Assembly: GCA_963732765.1 (NCBI GenBank)
Contig: CAVTAS010000007.1
Location: 1-64,000, forward strand
Direction of reading: 5' to 3'
Source: JANYHF01 sp963732765
GTDB lineage: Bacteria; Pseudomonadota; Alphaproteobacteria; Rhizobiales; Hyphomicrobiaceae
DNA: 64,000 bases
Under the pieces are notes generated by a model. That model did not search any database. It was not told where the DNA came from and saw nothing but the letters and a program-made list of their open reading frames with translations. A program made the position numbers and the translations under genes. The stretch's first letter is position 1. The number at the start of each line of letters is the position of its first letter. Positions 44,315 through 53,171 of this stretch are shown here, in pieces.

Positions 44315-46411
44315 ATGCGCACCAAATATCGCCTGGGGATCGACGCCGGCGGCACCTTCACCGACTTCGTGCTGGCCGTGGATACTGGCGAGGTCAAGCT
44401 CTTCAAGGCGCTGTCGACGCCGGAAGATCCGACGAAGGCCATCGCGAGCGGGCTTGCACTCATCGCCGAGGACTTGGGCGTCAGCCCCACCGAGATCGTC
44501 TCCAACTGCGATCTCTGCATCAACGGCACCACGGTGGGCCTGAACGCGCTCATCCAGCACAAGGGCGCGAAAGTCGGGCTGATCTGCACGGCTGGCCACG
44601 AGGACTCCATCGAGATACGCCTCGGCCATAAGGAAGACGGCTACCGCTACGATCCCGAGTACCCCGCCGCCGTTATGCTGGTGCCGCGCTATCTGCGCAA
44701 GGGCATCCGTGAGCGGATCATTTCGACCGGCGCAACTCATATCCCAATGGTGGAAGAGGACGTGCGCGAGGCCTGCCGCTTCTTCCTGGCCGAGGGCGTC
44801 GAGACGGTCGCCATCTCCTTCGTCTGGTCGGTGATCAACCAGGCGCATGAGCGCCGCGCCGCCGAGATCGTTCGCGAGATGATGCCGAACACGATTCTCA
44901 CGGTGGGCAGCGAGCTCTATCCGCAGGTGCGCGAGTACACGCGCACGTCCACGGCCATCACCAACGCGTATCTCGCCCCGATTCTGCGAAAGTATGTGGG
45001 CGCCATCGATGTCTACTTCCGCAACCTCGGTGCCAAGAATCCGGTGCGCTACTTCCAATCCAACGGCGGCCTCGCCGTCGGGCAGGTGATGTCGGATCGC
45101 TCTGTCTACGCCATCAATTCGGGACCGGCCTCGGCCCCGCAAGCCGGTCTGTTCGTGGCCGCACCGTTCGAGAAAAACAACGTCATCACGGTAGATATGG
45201 GCGGCACGTCCTTTGACATCACGCTGGTTAGGGACGGCGTTACCAACATCAACAAGAACATCGATTTTCTGCGCTATCGCATCGGTGTGCCGATGATCCA
45301 GGTCGAAACGCTGGGTGCGGGCGGCGGCTCGATCGGCTGGATCGACGCGCAGGGCCTCCTGCAGGTCGGCCCGCAAAGCGCAGGAGCGGCCCCCGGTCCT
45401 GCCTGTTACGGCCAGGGAGGGACGGAGCCGACGGTATCGGACGCCAACCTGGTGCTGGGCTATCTCAGCCCCGACGGCCTGCTGGGTGGCAAATTGCCTC
45501 TGGACAAAGCCAAGGCACACGCGGCCATCAAGTTCAGGATCGCCGATCCGCTTGGCATGACGGTGGAACGCGCCGCCTACGGAATGTACACCATCGTCAA
45601 CAACAACATGGTCAACGGCATCCGCCGCGTGTCGGTGGAGCGCGGCTACGACCCGCGCGATTTCGTGCTGGTGGGCGCGGGCGGTGCGACTGCCGCGCAC
45701 ATCACGGCGCTGGCGCGCGAGATGGGCATCGATACCGTGATCGTGCCCAAGCTCGCCTCCGGCCTGTGCGCCTTCGGCCAGATCATCTCGGATGTGAAGT
45801 ACAACTATATGGCGACCAGTCCGCTGCGCCTGGAAGGCGATGCGGCGGCCACGAAGATCGAGCAGCTGTTCCAACAGATCTCCGCCGATGGCGTCAGACA
45901 TCTGGAGGCGGACGGTTTCAGCCGTGAGCGGATCGATGTGAAGCGTGCGCTCGACATGCGTTATGTCGGGCAGGTGCACGAATGTACCGTCGAGATCGGG
46001 AATTTCGCCATCGACGGTAAGTCCATCGAGCAGGTGAAAGAGGCGTTTCACAAGCGCCACGAGGAACTCTACACTTATTCCGAGCGGCACAGTGCCGTTG
46101 AGGTGGTCAATATCGAGGCGACGGTGTTCGGACGGATCGACAAGCCCAAGCCGCAGAAGCTCGAGAGTGGCACGACCTTACGCGGCCACCTGAACCTGAA
46201 CGGGGCGATTAAGGGCAGGCGTCCGCTGATTTTCAGTGCCGATGGCAGGGCGGTCGAGGCACCGGTCTACGATGGACGGCTGCTGGGCACCGGCGACACA
46301 TTCTCCGGCCCCGCGGTGATCGAGGAGGTGACCACCACCATCGTCATCGAGCCGGGCTGGAGTGTAGAACCGCACGAAAGCGGCTCCTACTTGATCAAAC
46401 GCTTAGCCTGA
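44315..46411 (+). CDS. hyuA: Hydantoinase/oxoprolinase subunit A (second copy)
   Basis: 698 aa. Begins YRLGIDAGGTFTDFVL with the ATP-phosphate loop, then INGTTVGLNALIQHKG, a second loop VDMGGTSFDITL at about residue 293, and ETLGAGGGSIGWID followed by APGPACYGQGG. Twenty-one nt after HyuB2. The length and motifs match the other HyuA, but sequence divergence suggests a different substrate. A palindrome follows and then the pxp genes. Confidence 0.9.
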   Translation: MRTKYRLGIDAGGTFTDFVLAVDTGEVKLFKALSTPEDPTKAIASGLALIAEDLGVSPTEIVSNCDLCINGTTVGLNALIQHKGAKVGLICTAGHEDSIEIRLGHKEDGYRYDPEYPAAVMLVPRYLRKGIRERIISTGATHIPMVEEDVREACRFFLAEGVETVAISFVWSVINQAHERRAAEIVREMMPNTILTVGSELYPQVREYTRTSTAITNAYLAPILRKYVGAIDVYFRNLGAKNPVRYFQSNGGLAVGQVMSDRSVYAINSGPASAPQAGLFVAAPFEKNNVITVDMGGTSFDITLVRDGVTNINKNIDFLRYRIGVPMIQVETLGAGGGSIGWIDAQGLLQVGPQSAGAAPGPACYGQGGTEPTVSDANLVLGYLSPDGLLGGKLPLDKAKAHAAIKFRIADPLGMTVERAAYGMYTIVNNNMVNGIRRVSVERGYDPRDFVLVGAGGATAAHITALAREMGIDTVIVPKLASGLCAFGQIISDVKYNYMATSPLRLEGDAAATKIEQLFQQISADGVRHLEADGFSRERIDVKRALDMRYVGQVHECTVEIGNFAIDGKSIEQVKEAFHKRHEELYTYSERHSAVEVVNIEATVFGRIDKPKPQKLESGTTLRGHLNLNGAIKGRRPLIFSADGRAVEAPVYDGRLLGTGDTFSGPAVIEEVTTTIVIEPGWSVEPHESGSYLIKRLA

Positions 46412-46420
46412 GCGAGGTTA

Positions 46421-46455
46421 GGGGTCGGACCCCGTCGCTGAAGGGGTCCGACCCC
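46421..46455. repeat. GGGGTCGGACCCC inverted repeat
   Basis: Perfect 13-nt arms (46421-46433 and 46443-46455) around a 9-nt loop, between hyuA and pxpA. Each arm is itself nearly palindromic. Likely a partial terminator or mRNA-stability element; no T-run follows. Confidence 0.8.
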
Positions 46456-46476
46456 ATTGCCTGAGGAACCACAAGA

Positions 46477-47199
46477 ATGCCGGTCACACTCAACTGCGAC
46501 ATGGGCGAGGCTTTCGGGCTCTACAAGATGGGCGACGACGCCGGCCTGATGCCGCTGATCGGCGCGGCCAATGTCGCTTGCGGGTTTCATGCCTCCGACT
46601 TCAACCACATGCGGGCGACGGTGCGGCTCGCCAAGCAGCACGGCGTGAGGGTTGGCGCGCATCCCTCGCTGCCGGACCTGCAGGGCTTCGGGCGCCGCGA
46701 AATGAAGATGGCCCGTGAGGAACTGGCCAATTGCCTGATCTATCAGATCGGCGCGTTGAAGGGGTTTCTCGACGCCGAGGGCATGCCGCTCAACCACATC
46801 AAGCCGCACGGTTCGCTTTACGGCATGGCGGCGCGGCAGGAGGAGACGGCGCATGCTGTGTGCGATGCGGCAGACGTGTTCAAGGTGCCGCTGTTCGGCA
46901 TGATCAACACCAACCACCAGCGCATTTACGGCGCACGCGGACATCGCTTCGTCGCCGAGTACTATACCGATCTCGATTACACCGCCGAGGGCGGCCTGAT
47001 CATCACGCGCGAGCATGAGGCCAAAGACCCGGCCGAAGCGGCCGCACGAAGCTTGCGCGCCATCCGCGAGGGCAAAACTCGTAGCGTGGCGGGCACCGAT
47101 GTGGAGGTCGGTGCCGAGACCATCTGTGTACATTCCGATACACCGAACGCCATCGCCATCGCTTTGGCGGTGCGCGCGGCGATCCAGTCCTATCTCTGA
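46477..47199 (+). CDS. pxpA: 5-oxoprolinase subunit A-type (LamB/YcsF family)
   Basis: 240-residue TIM-barrel protein. N-terminal NCDMGEAFG with metal-ligand Asp and Glu, ANVACGFHASDFNHMR, RVGAHPSLPDLQGFGRR and HIKPHGSLYG are the hallmarks of the YcsF family. In E. coli and Bacillus PxpA works with PxpB and PxpC to hydrolyse 5-oxoproline to glutamate with ATP. Here it precedes a biotin-carrier gene, so related lactams are also possible substrates. Confidence 0.92.
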   Translation: MPVTLNCDMGEAFGLYKMGDDAGLMPLIGAANVACGFHASDFNHMRATVRLAKQHGVRVGAHPSLPDLQGFGRREMKMAREELANCLIYQIGALKGFLDAEGMPLNHIKPHGSLYGMAARQEETAHAVCDAADVFKVPLFGMINTNHQRIYGARGHRFVAEYYTDLDYTAEGGLIITREHEAKDPAEAAARSLRAIREGKTRSVAGTDVEVGAETICVHSDTPNAIAIALAVRAAIQSYL

Positions 47200-47217
47200 C
47201 CTTGAGGGGCAAATTCC

Positions 47218-47460
47218 ATGGCCACGAAACAGATCCTGTCGCCGCTGCCGGGCACGTTCTACCGCAAGCCCGCGCCCGACCAGCCGCACTACAAGAATGA
47301 CGGCGACGGCGTTGCCAACGGCGATGTCATCGGGCTGGTCGAGGTGATGAAGTCGTTCCACGAGGTTAAAGCCGATACCGGCGGCAAGATCGTGAGGTTT
47401 CTGGTCGAGAACGAAGAGCCGGTCATGGCCGGCCAGCCGCTCGCCGACGTCGAGGCGTAA
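47218..47460 (+). CDS. Mini biotin carboxyl carrier protein
   Basis: Only 80 residues, the minimal biotinyl domain. The biotin lysine is Lys45 in VEVMKSFHEV; standard BCCP has AMKM, so Ala is replaced by Val and the second Met by Ser. There is no N-terminal linker. Its TAA overlaps the ATG of the biotin carboxylase fusion (TAATG). It should carry carboxybiotin for that enzyme. The association with PxpA/B/C replaces the usual acetyl-CoA carboxylase partners. Confidence 0.85.
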   Translation: MATKQILSPLPGTFYRKPAPDQPHYKNDGDGVANGDVIGLVEVMKSFHEVKADTGGKIVRFLVENEEPVMAGQPLADVEA

Positions 47461-49769
47461 TGACCATCCGTAAGCTGCTCATAGCCAATCGCGGCGAGAT
47501 CGCGGTGCGCATCGTCCGTGCGGCGCGCGAGCTCGGTATCCACACGGTGCAGGCGCACAGCACGGCGGATGCGGCGTCGTTGGCGGTGCAGCTGGCCGAT
47601 GAAGCCGTGGTGATCGGTCCTCCGCAGGCGTCCAAATCCTATCTCAATATCGAGGCCGTGCTTGCCGCCGCGCGTGGGACGGGCTGCGATGCCGTTCATC
47701 CGGGCTATGGGTTTCTTTCAGAGAATGCTGCGTTCGCGCAGGCCGTGGAAAACTCCGGTCTGATCTTCGTCGGGCCAAAAGCGGACACCATCCGGCGTAT
47801 GGGCGACAAGGTGGCCGCGCGCCAGGCCGCCATTGCAGCAGGCGTGCCGACCGTTCCCGGCAGCCCCGGCCGCGTCGATGATCCTGCTGTCGCGCGCACC
47901 ATCGCCGAGCAGCTCGGCTTCCCCGTCATGATCAAGGCCGCCGCGGGCGGGGGCGGGCGTGGTATCCGTATTGCTCAAGATGCGGAGGAACTGGATCGTC
48001 TCATTCCACAGGCGAGCGCTGAGGCCAGAGCTGCGTTCGGCGACGGCGGCCTCTACGTCGAGAAGCTGATCCCCAAGGCGCGGCACATTGAAGTGCAGGT
48101 GCTGGGCGATGGCAACCGCGTGGTGCATTGCTTCGAGCGCGAGTGTTCGCTGCAACGCCGCCGCCAGAAGGTGTGGGAGGAAGCGCCCTCGCCGGTGCTC
48201 TCGGCCGAGGTGCGTGGGAAACTCTGCGCCTCCGCTGTGCAACTCGCCCAGTCCGTAGATTATCGCGGGGCGGGTACGCTGGAATATCTCTACGACGAGC
48301 GCGATGGCGCCTTCTACTTCATCGAGATGAACACTCGCATCCAGGTCGAGCATCCGGTGACCGAGATGATCACCGGTATCGATCTGGTGCGCGAGATGTT
48401 GCGCATCGCGGGCGGCGAAGCGTTGCGGCTGCGGCAGGAGGACATCTCTCTGCGCGGCCACGCCATCGAGGTGCGTATCAACGCCGAAGATCCGTCCAAG
48501 GATTTCACGCCGTTCCCGGGCAAGGTCGAGAGCTTGCGTGTTCCCGGTGGCGGCGGTACGCGCTTCGACACCATGCTCTATGCCGGCTATCAGATCCCGC
48601 CGTTCTACGATTCATTGCTCGGTAAGCTGATCGTCTGGGACGAGAGCCGGCCGCAAGCAATCGCCCGCCTGTCGCGCGCGCTGGGCGAACTCGACGTTGC
48701 CGGCGTGGCGACCACCAAGCCGTTGCATCAGGCGCTTGCGGCCGACCCGGATGTCCAGTCGGCGTCGTTTCACACGCGTTGGTTGGAAGATTGGCTGGTT
48801 GTCAATGCCAGCAAACTCGCCGCAGCGTCGGTTCCGCCCATGCTAAAGACTCCATCGCCCATCGCAGCCACCGCCCCAGGAGGCCCACGGACCATGCAGA
48901 CGCGCTATAGTTTCGGAGGTGACGAGCACATTTTCGTCGAATGCGACGAGGAAATGTCTCTTGAAGCCTTCTTCAAATCCCTCTCCATCACCAACGCGGT
49001 GAAGGACGCCAAGATCAAGGGTGTGACCGAGATCTGCCCGGCCAATGCTTCGTTCCAGATCAAGTACGATCCCGATGTGATCAAGCCGGCCGACATGCTG
49101 GCGGAGCTGAAGCGGCTCGAAGCTGCGTCGGGTACCGGCGGATCGGTGCTGAAAACCCGCATCATCGAGATCCCGGTGCTATACAACGATCCGTGGACGC
49201 ACGAAACGCTGATGAAGTTCCGCGAGCGCCACCAGGACCCCAAGAGCACGGACATCGAGTACGCTGCGCGCATCAACAATCTCGGCGGCGTCGACGACTT
49301 CGTGAAGGCGCATTCCTCCTCGCCCTGGTTCGTCTCGATGGTCGGCTTCGTCGCCGGCCTGCCGTTCCTCTATCAGATGGTCGATCGCAAACGGCAGTTG
49401 GAGGTGCCAAAATATCTCCGCCCACGCACCGATACGCCGAAACTTACGGTCGGGCATGGCGGCTGCTTCGGCTGCATCTACTCAGTGCGCGGTGCCGGCG
49501 GCTACCAGATGTTCGGCATCACGCCCATGCCGATCTACGATCCGAACCAGACGATCGGCTACCTCCGCGATTTCATGTGCCTGTTCAAACCCGGCGACAT
49601 CGTCAAGTGGAAACCGATAGACCGGGCGGCCTACGACCAGACCGTCGCCGACGTCGAGGCCGGGCGCTTCGTGCCGCTGATGCGCGACGTCACCTTCTCG
49701 CTGGCCGATTACCAGGCCAATATCGATGCCACCAACACATCTCTGACGGGGGCGCTCTATGGCCATTAA
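47460..49769 (+). CDS. Biotin carboxylase - PxpB (KipI-like) fusion
   Basis: 769 aa. Residues 1-450 are a complete AccC-type biotin carboxylase: LIANRGEIAVRIVRAARELG, the ATP-grasp loop KAAAGGGGRGIR, EVQVLGD, ERECSLQRRRQK and MNTRIQVEHPVTE. After a short linker (about 450-480) the rest is a PxpB/KipI (AHS1) domain, with SLSITNAVKDAKIKGVTE, GFVAGLPFLYQM and GGCFGCIYSVRGAGGYQ in the usual positions. Urea carboxylase has similar domains in one polypeptide. The fusion implies that PxpB acts with carboxybiotin. It overlaps the pxpC start by 11 nt. Confidence 0.9.
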   Translation: MTIRKLLIANRGEIAVRIVRAARELGIHTVQAHSTADAASLAVQLADEAVVIGPPQASKSYLNIEAVLAAARGTGCDAVHPGYGFLSENAAFAQAVENSGLIFVGPKADTIRRMGDKVAARQAAIAAGVPTVPGSPGRVDDPAVARTIAEQLGFPVMIKAAAGGGGRGIRIAQDAEELDRLIPQASAEARAAFGDGGLYVEKLIPKARHIEVQVLGDGNRVVHCFERECSLQRRRQKVWEEAPSPVLSAEVRGKLCASAVQLAQSVDYRGAGTLEYLYDERDGAFYFIEMNTRIQVEHPVTEMITGIDLVREMLRIAGGEALRLRQEDISLRGHAIEVRINAEDPSKDFTPFPGKVESLRVPGGGGTRFDTMLYAGYQIPPFYDSLLGKLIVWDESRPQAIARLSRALGELDVAGVATTKPLHQALAADPDVQSASFHTRWLEDWLVVNASKLAAASVPPMLKTPSPIAATAPGGPRTMQTRYSFGGDEHIFVECDEEMSLEAFFKSLSITNAVKDAKIKGVTEICPANASFQIKYDPDVIKPADMLAELKRLEAASGTGGSVLKTRIIEIPVLYNDPWTHETLMKFRERHQDPKSTDIEYAARINNLGGVDDFVKAHSSSPWFVSMVGFVAGLPFLYQMVDRKRQLEVPKYLRPRTDTPKLTVGHGGCFGCIYSVRGAGGYQMFGITPMPIYDPNQTIGYLRDFMCLFKPGDIVKWKPIDRAAYDQTVADVEAGRFVPLMRDVTFSLADYQANIDATNTSLTGALYGH

Positions 49770-50739
49770 AGTCATCGCACCGGGACTGTCGACCACCGTC
49801 CAGGATCTCGGCCGGCCAGGCTACTACAACATCGGCATCCCGCTCTCGGGCGGCATGGACCTCTATGCCACGCGCTGCGCCAACATGCTGGTCGGCAACG
49901 ACGAGGGCGCGGCGGTGCTGGAAGCCGTGTTCATGGGCCCGGAACTGGAGTTCACCGAGGACGCCGTCGTCGCCGTGACGGGTGCGGACCTTCCGCCCAA
50001 GGTCGATGGTACCTTGCGTGAGACGTGGACGTCGTTTCTGGTGCGCAAGGGCCAGAAACTCTCCTTCGATTTCCTGAAGAAGGGCGCACGCGCCTATATC
50101 GCGATCTCCGGCGGCATCGATGTGCCGGTGGTGCTCGGCTCGCGCTCGACCTATACACTGGGCGCGCTCGGGGGCCTGGAAGGCCGCAAGCTCGCCGCCG
50201 GCGATGTGCTGAAACGCGGCATGGCGGCCTCCGCCTGGGAGGGCCGTACGGTGCCGGCGAACCTGCGCCGCATGCCAGGCTCGCCGGCCGAACTGCGCGC
50301 CATGCCCGGCCTCTATTGGCACCGCATCACGGAAAGTGCGGGTACGAACTTCTTTGCCGACACCTGGAAGGTGGCCCCGGAGGCCGACCGCATCGGCTAC
50401 CGCTTCAAGGGCGGGCGGCCGCTGGAGTTCGTGCCGCGCACGCCGCCGTTCGGCGCCGGTTCCGATCCCTCCAACATCGTCGATGCCTGCTACCCCTACG
50501 GCTCCATCCAGGTGCCAAGCGGCACCGAACCGATCGTTCTGCATCGCGATGCCGTATCGGGCGGCGGCTACTTCATGTTGGGCACCGTCATTTCTGCCGA
50601 CATGGACCTGATCGGGCAGCTGCAGCCGCATACGCCCGCGCGCTTCGTGCAGGTCACGATGGAACAGGCGCTGGCGGCCAGACACGATCGCGACCGGCAG
50701 CTTCAGCTGGTTCGCGGCTCGCTGCGGCCCAGGGCCTGA
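49759..50739 (+). CDS. pxpC: PxpC (KipA, AHS2)-type carboxyltransferase-family protein
   Basis: 326 aa. Family marks are APGLSTTVQDLGRPGYYNIGIPLSGGMD at the N-terminus, ATRCANMLVGNDEGAAVLE, YIAISGGIDVPVVLGSRSTY and GGLEGRKLAAGD. Homologous to the carboxyltransferase half of urea carboxylase and to the 5-oxoprolinase subunit C. It completes a split carboxylase with the mini BCCP and the biotin carboxylase-PxpB fusion. Overlapping start codons imply coupled translation. Confidence 0.9.
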   Translation: MAIKVIAPGLSTTVQDLGRPGYYNIGIPLSGGMDLYATRCANMLVGNDEGAAVLEAVFMGPELEFTEDAVVAVTGADLPPKVDGTLRETWTSFLVRKGQKLSFDFLKKGARAYIAISGGIDVPVVLGSRSTYTLGALGGLEGRKLAAGDVLKRGMAASAWEGRTVPANLRRMPGSPAELRAMPGLYWHRITESAGTNFFADTWKVAPEADRIGYRFKGGRPLEFVPRTPPFGAGSDPSNIVDACYPYGSIQVPSGTEPIVLHRDAVSGGGYFMLGTVISADMDLIGQLQPHTPARFVQVTMEQALAARHDRDRQLQLVRGSLRPRA

Positions 50740-50772
50740 TCGCTGTCGCGCCGTTTTCAGGAGACGATCCGC

Positions 50773-51846
50773 ATGTCCGCGTCAAAACCGATCCGTGTGC
50801 TGGTGGTGGGCTTGGGCACCATGGGCCTCAGCCACGCCCGCGCCTACGCGGCCATCGAGGGGTTCGAGCTGGCGGGCCTGTGTTCGCGTGGCATCGCCGA
50901 CCGTCCCGGGATCGCAGCCGAGTTCCCGGGGATCGCTCAGTATAGCGACTACAACGAGGCGCTGGCCGTGCTGAAACCGGATGCCGTGTCCATCAACACC
51001 TGGCCCGATACCCACGAGGCCTATGCGCTGGCCGCCTTCGGGGCCGGCGCCCATGTGTTCCTGGAAAAACCCATCGCCGAGACCGCGGCCGGGGCCGAGC
51101 GCGTCATCGCCGCAGCGACGGCAGCGCGCAAAAAACTGGTCATCGGCTATATCCTCCGTGTGCACCCGTCGTGGGTGAAGTTCATCGAGGTCGGGCGCAC
51201 GCTCGGCAAGCCGCTGGTGATGCGTATGAACCTCAATCAGCAGTCGGCGGGCGCCAACTGGCAGGTGCACAAGCATCTGATGGACACCATCTCGCCGATC
51301 GTGGATTGCGGCGTGCACTATGTCGATGTGATGTGCCAGGTGACGGGCGCGCGTCCGGTGAAGGTGCACGCCATCGGTGCGCGGCTCACGGAGGATCTGA
51401 AGCCGGGAATGTACAACTACGGCTGCCTGCACGTGAGTTTCGACGACGGCTCGGTCGGCTGGTACGAGGCCGGCTGGGGGCCGATGATGAGCGAAGTTGC
51501 CTTCTTCGTGAAAGATATGGTCGGCCCGAAGGGCTGCGTCTCCATCGTGATGGACGAGGGCAAGACGGACTCGGCGAGCCACGACAGCCACACCAGGACC
51601 AGCGCGCTCCGGCTGCATCATTCGGCATTGAAACCGGACGGAACCTTCGCCAAGCCGGACGAGTTGATGCGCATGGACGACGAACCGGGTCACCAGGAGC
51701 TGTGCGAGCGCGAGCAACGGCTGTTCCTGGCGTGCATCCGCGAGGACCGGGACATGAGCGCCCACGTGGCCGACGCGATGAGCAGCCTACGGATTGTTCT
51801 GGCCGCCGACGAAAGCGTGCGGACCGGCGAGGTGGTGAGGTTGTGA
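50773..51846 (+). CDS. Gfo/Idh/MocA-family oxidoreductase
   Basis: 357 aa. Rossmann motif GLGTMGLSHARAY (about residues 13-25), catalytic-site EKPIAETAAGAE with Lys near 99, and a C-terminal alpha/beta domain with HLMDTISPIVDCGVHYVDVM. NAD(P)-dependent oxidation of a sugar or related polyol is usual for the family. It starts 33 nt after pxpC and is the last plus-strand gene before a hairpin array, so it probably belongs to the same unit. Substrate unknown. Confidence 0.85.
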   Translation: MSASKPIRVLVVGLGTMGLSHARAYAAIEGFELAGLCSRGIADRPGIAAEFPGIAQYSDYNEALAVLKPDAVSINTWPDTHEAYALAAFGAGAHVFLEKPIAETAAGAERVIAAATAARKKLVIGYILRVHPSWVKFIEVGRTLGKPLVMRMNLNQQSAGANWQVHKHLMDTISPIVDCGVHYVDVMCQVTGARPVKVHAIGARLTEDLKPGMYNYGCLHVSFDDGSVGWYEAGWGPMMSEVAFFVKDMVGPKGCVSIVMDEGKTDSASHDSHTRTSALRLHHSALKPDGTFAKPDELMRMDDEPGHQELCEREQRLFLACIREDRDMSAHVADAMSSLRIVLAADESVRTGEVVRL

Positions 51847-51855
51847 CGGATTTTA

Positions 51856-52066
51856 TCCTCTCCCCCTGCTTAGGGGGAGAGGAGACCGCGTCTCGCAGGC
51901 GCTTCTTCAGCGCCGAGAGCCACGCGGTCGGTGAGGGGCAGCCGCTTGCTCGGACCCTCGCACCACGTGTACGGAGCAAGCGGCAGCCCCTCACCCGGCG
52001 CTGGTTCCTCGCCGCTCTGGCGGCTCGGGCGCCACCCTCTCCCCCGCGAAAGGGCGGGGGAGAGGG
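51856..52066. repeat. Array of three intergenic hairpins between converging genes
   Basis: Three inverted repeats. 51856-51883 is a perfect 12-bp stem TCCTCTCCCCCT with a 4-nt loop. 51931-51951 pairs with 51973-51993, a 21-nt arm GTGAGGGGCAGCCGCTTGC-type, one mismatch. 52035-52047 pairs with 52054-52066, a 13-bp stem CCCTCTCCCCCGC. The first and third belong to the same family as the repeat at 33117. The array separates converging units and should terminate transcription on both strands. Confidence 0.8.
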
Positions 52067-52069
52067 AAA

Positions 52070-53032
52070 TCAAATCGCCTGCGGCTTGTAATCGCTGGCC
52101 TCGTCCATCGCGCAAGCTTTCAGGAGACCGACGGACTTGCGCACGCCTTCCTCGCGGCTGAGCATCACGTCCTCATGCTCGATCGACAACCAGCCGTCAT
52201 AGCCGACCATGCGCAGGCGGTAGCAGAAGTCGCGCCACCATTTTTCGTCTTTGCCATAACCCAATGTGATGTAGCTCCACGCGCGCGCCGGAATGTTGGT
52301 GAGGCCGCCGTTCTCCAGCCGGCTGGTCAGCGCCGATGCTGGCGTGTTGATCATCGTGTCCTTGGCATGCACATGGCCGATGGCTTCTCCGAGCGCGTTG
52401 ATCGCGGCGAGCGGATCGGCGTCCATCCACATCAGGTGGCTCGGATCGAGATTGGCGTGTACGATCTTGCCGATTTCCTTCCTGAGACGGAGCAATCCAG
52501 GAACGTTGTAGACGACCTGATTGCCGTGCAGTTCGACGCACAGCTTGCTCACGCCGTTTGCCTTGGCGTGGTCGGCCAGCTTCTTCCAATAGGGAAGCAT
52601 CACGTCCTCCCACTGGTATTTCAGAATGGTCTGCGTCTCGGGCGGCCAGGACGCGACGACCCAATTCGGCATCTTGTCGCCGGGTGCGCCCGCCGGCAGG
52701 CCTGACATCAGCACCACGGTATCGACCTCAAGCTGGCCGGCCAGTGTGATCGAGTCGTAAAGGCCCTTGGACTGACGCTCGCCGTCGGTCGGATGCAGCA
52801 CATTGCCGTTGGCATTGAGGGCGATCAGCTCCAGGCCGCGCTTGTCGAATTCGCCTTTGAAGGTTTTCCGCGCCGCGGCGTCCTTAACCAGCTTGGCCAG
52901 ATCGCAATGGGGCGCGGTTGTCCAATTGGCGCTGTTGATCTCAACGCCGGCGATGCCATTGGCTTTGGCGGTGTCGAGCATCTTTTCGAACTTAAGATGG
53001 CCGAGCGAGTCCGAAACCAGTCCGATTTTCAT
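52070..53032 (-). CDS. Sugar phosphate isomerase/epimerase-family TIM barrel
   Basis: 320 aa, PF01261 type. Metal ligands are probably the Glu in LCVELHGNQVVY, the Asp and His in ANLDPSHLMWMDAD, the His in HVHAKDT and a C-terminal Glu in LSIEHEDVML. N-terminal KIGLVSDSLGHL. It is the last gene of the sugar/polyol importer operon, 139 nt downstream of the dehydrogenase. A step in inositol-like catabolism (IolE/IolI-like) or 3-keto sugar processing is possible; not proven. Confidence 0.8.
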   Translation of the reverse strand: MKIGLVSDSLGHLKFEKMLDTAKANGIAGVEINSANWTTAPHCDLAKLVKDAAARKTFKGEFDKRGLELIALNANGNVLHPTDGERQSKGLYDSITLAGQLEVDTVVLMSGLPAGAPGDKMPNWVVASWPPETQTILKYQWEDVMLPYWKKLADHAKANGVSKLCVELHGNQVVYNVPGLLRLRKEIGKIVHANLDPSHLMWMDADPLAAINALGEAIGHVHAKDTMINTPASALTSRLENGGLTNIPARAWSYITLGYGKDEKWWRDFCYRLRMVGYDGWLSIEHEDVMLSREEGVRKSVGLLKACAMDEASDYKPQAI

Positions 53033-53171
53033 GGGTTGCCTCTTGGGGACACGAAGCTCATTGGCGGCGCAGAAGCCGGGTGTGGCTCTGGGAAGCTATG
53101 GCGCCGAAAATGACCATCCAGTCCTCGCTGGTCAATGTCGCGGCGCATTTCATATCAGAACCTAGCAGCAG

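Noticed and set aside
43703..46090. Long minus-strand open frame opposite the second hydantoinase A gene
   Set aside because: Antisense shadow of a well-conserved plus-strand gene; its protein has no recognisable domain and abnormal composition.
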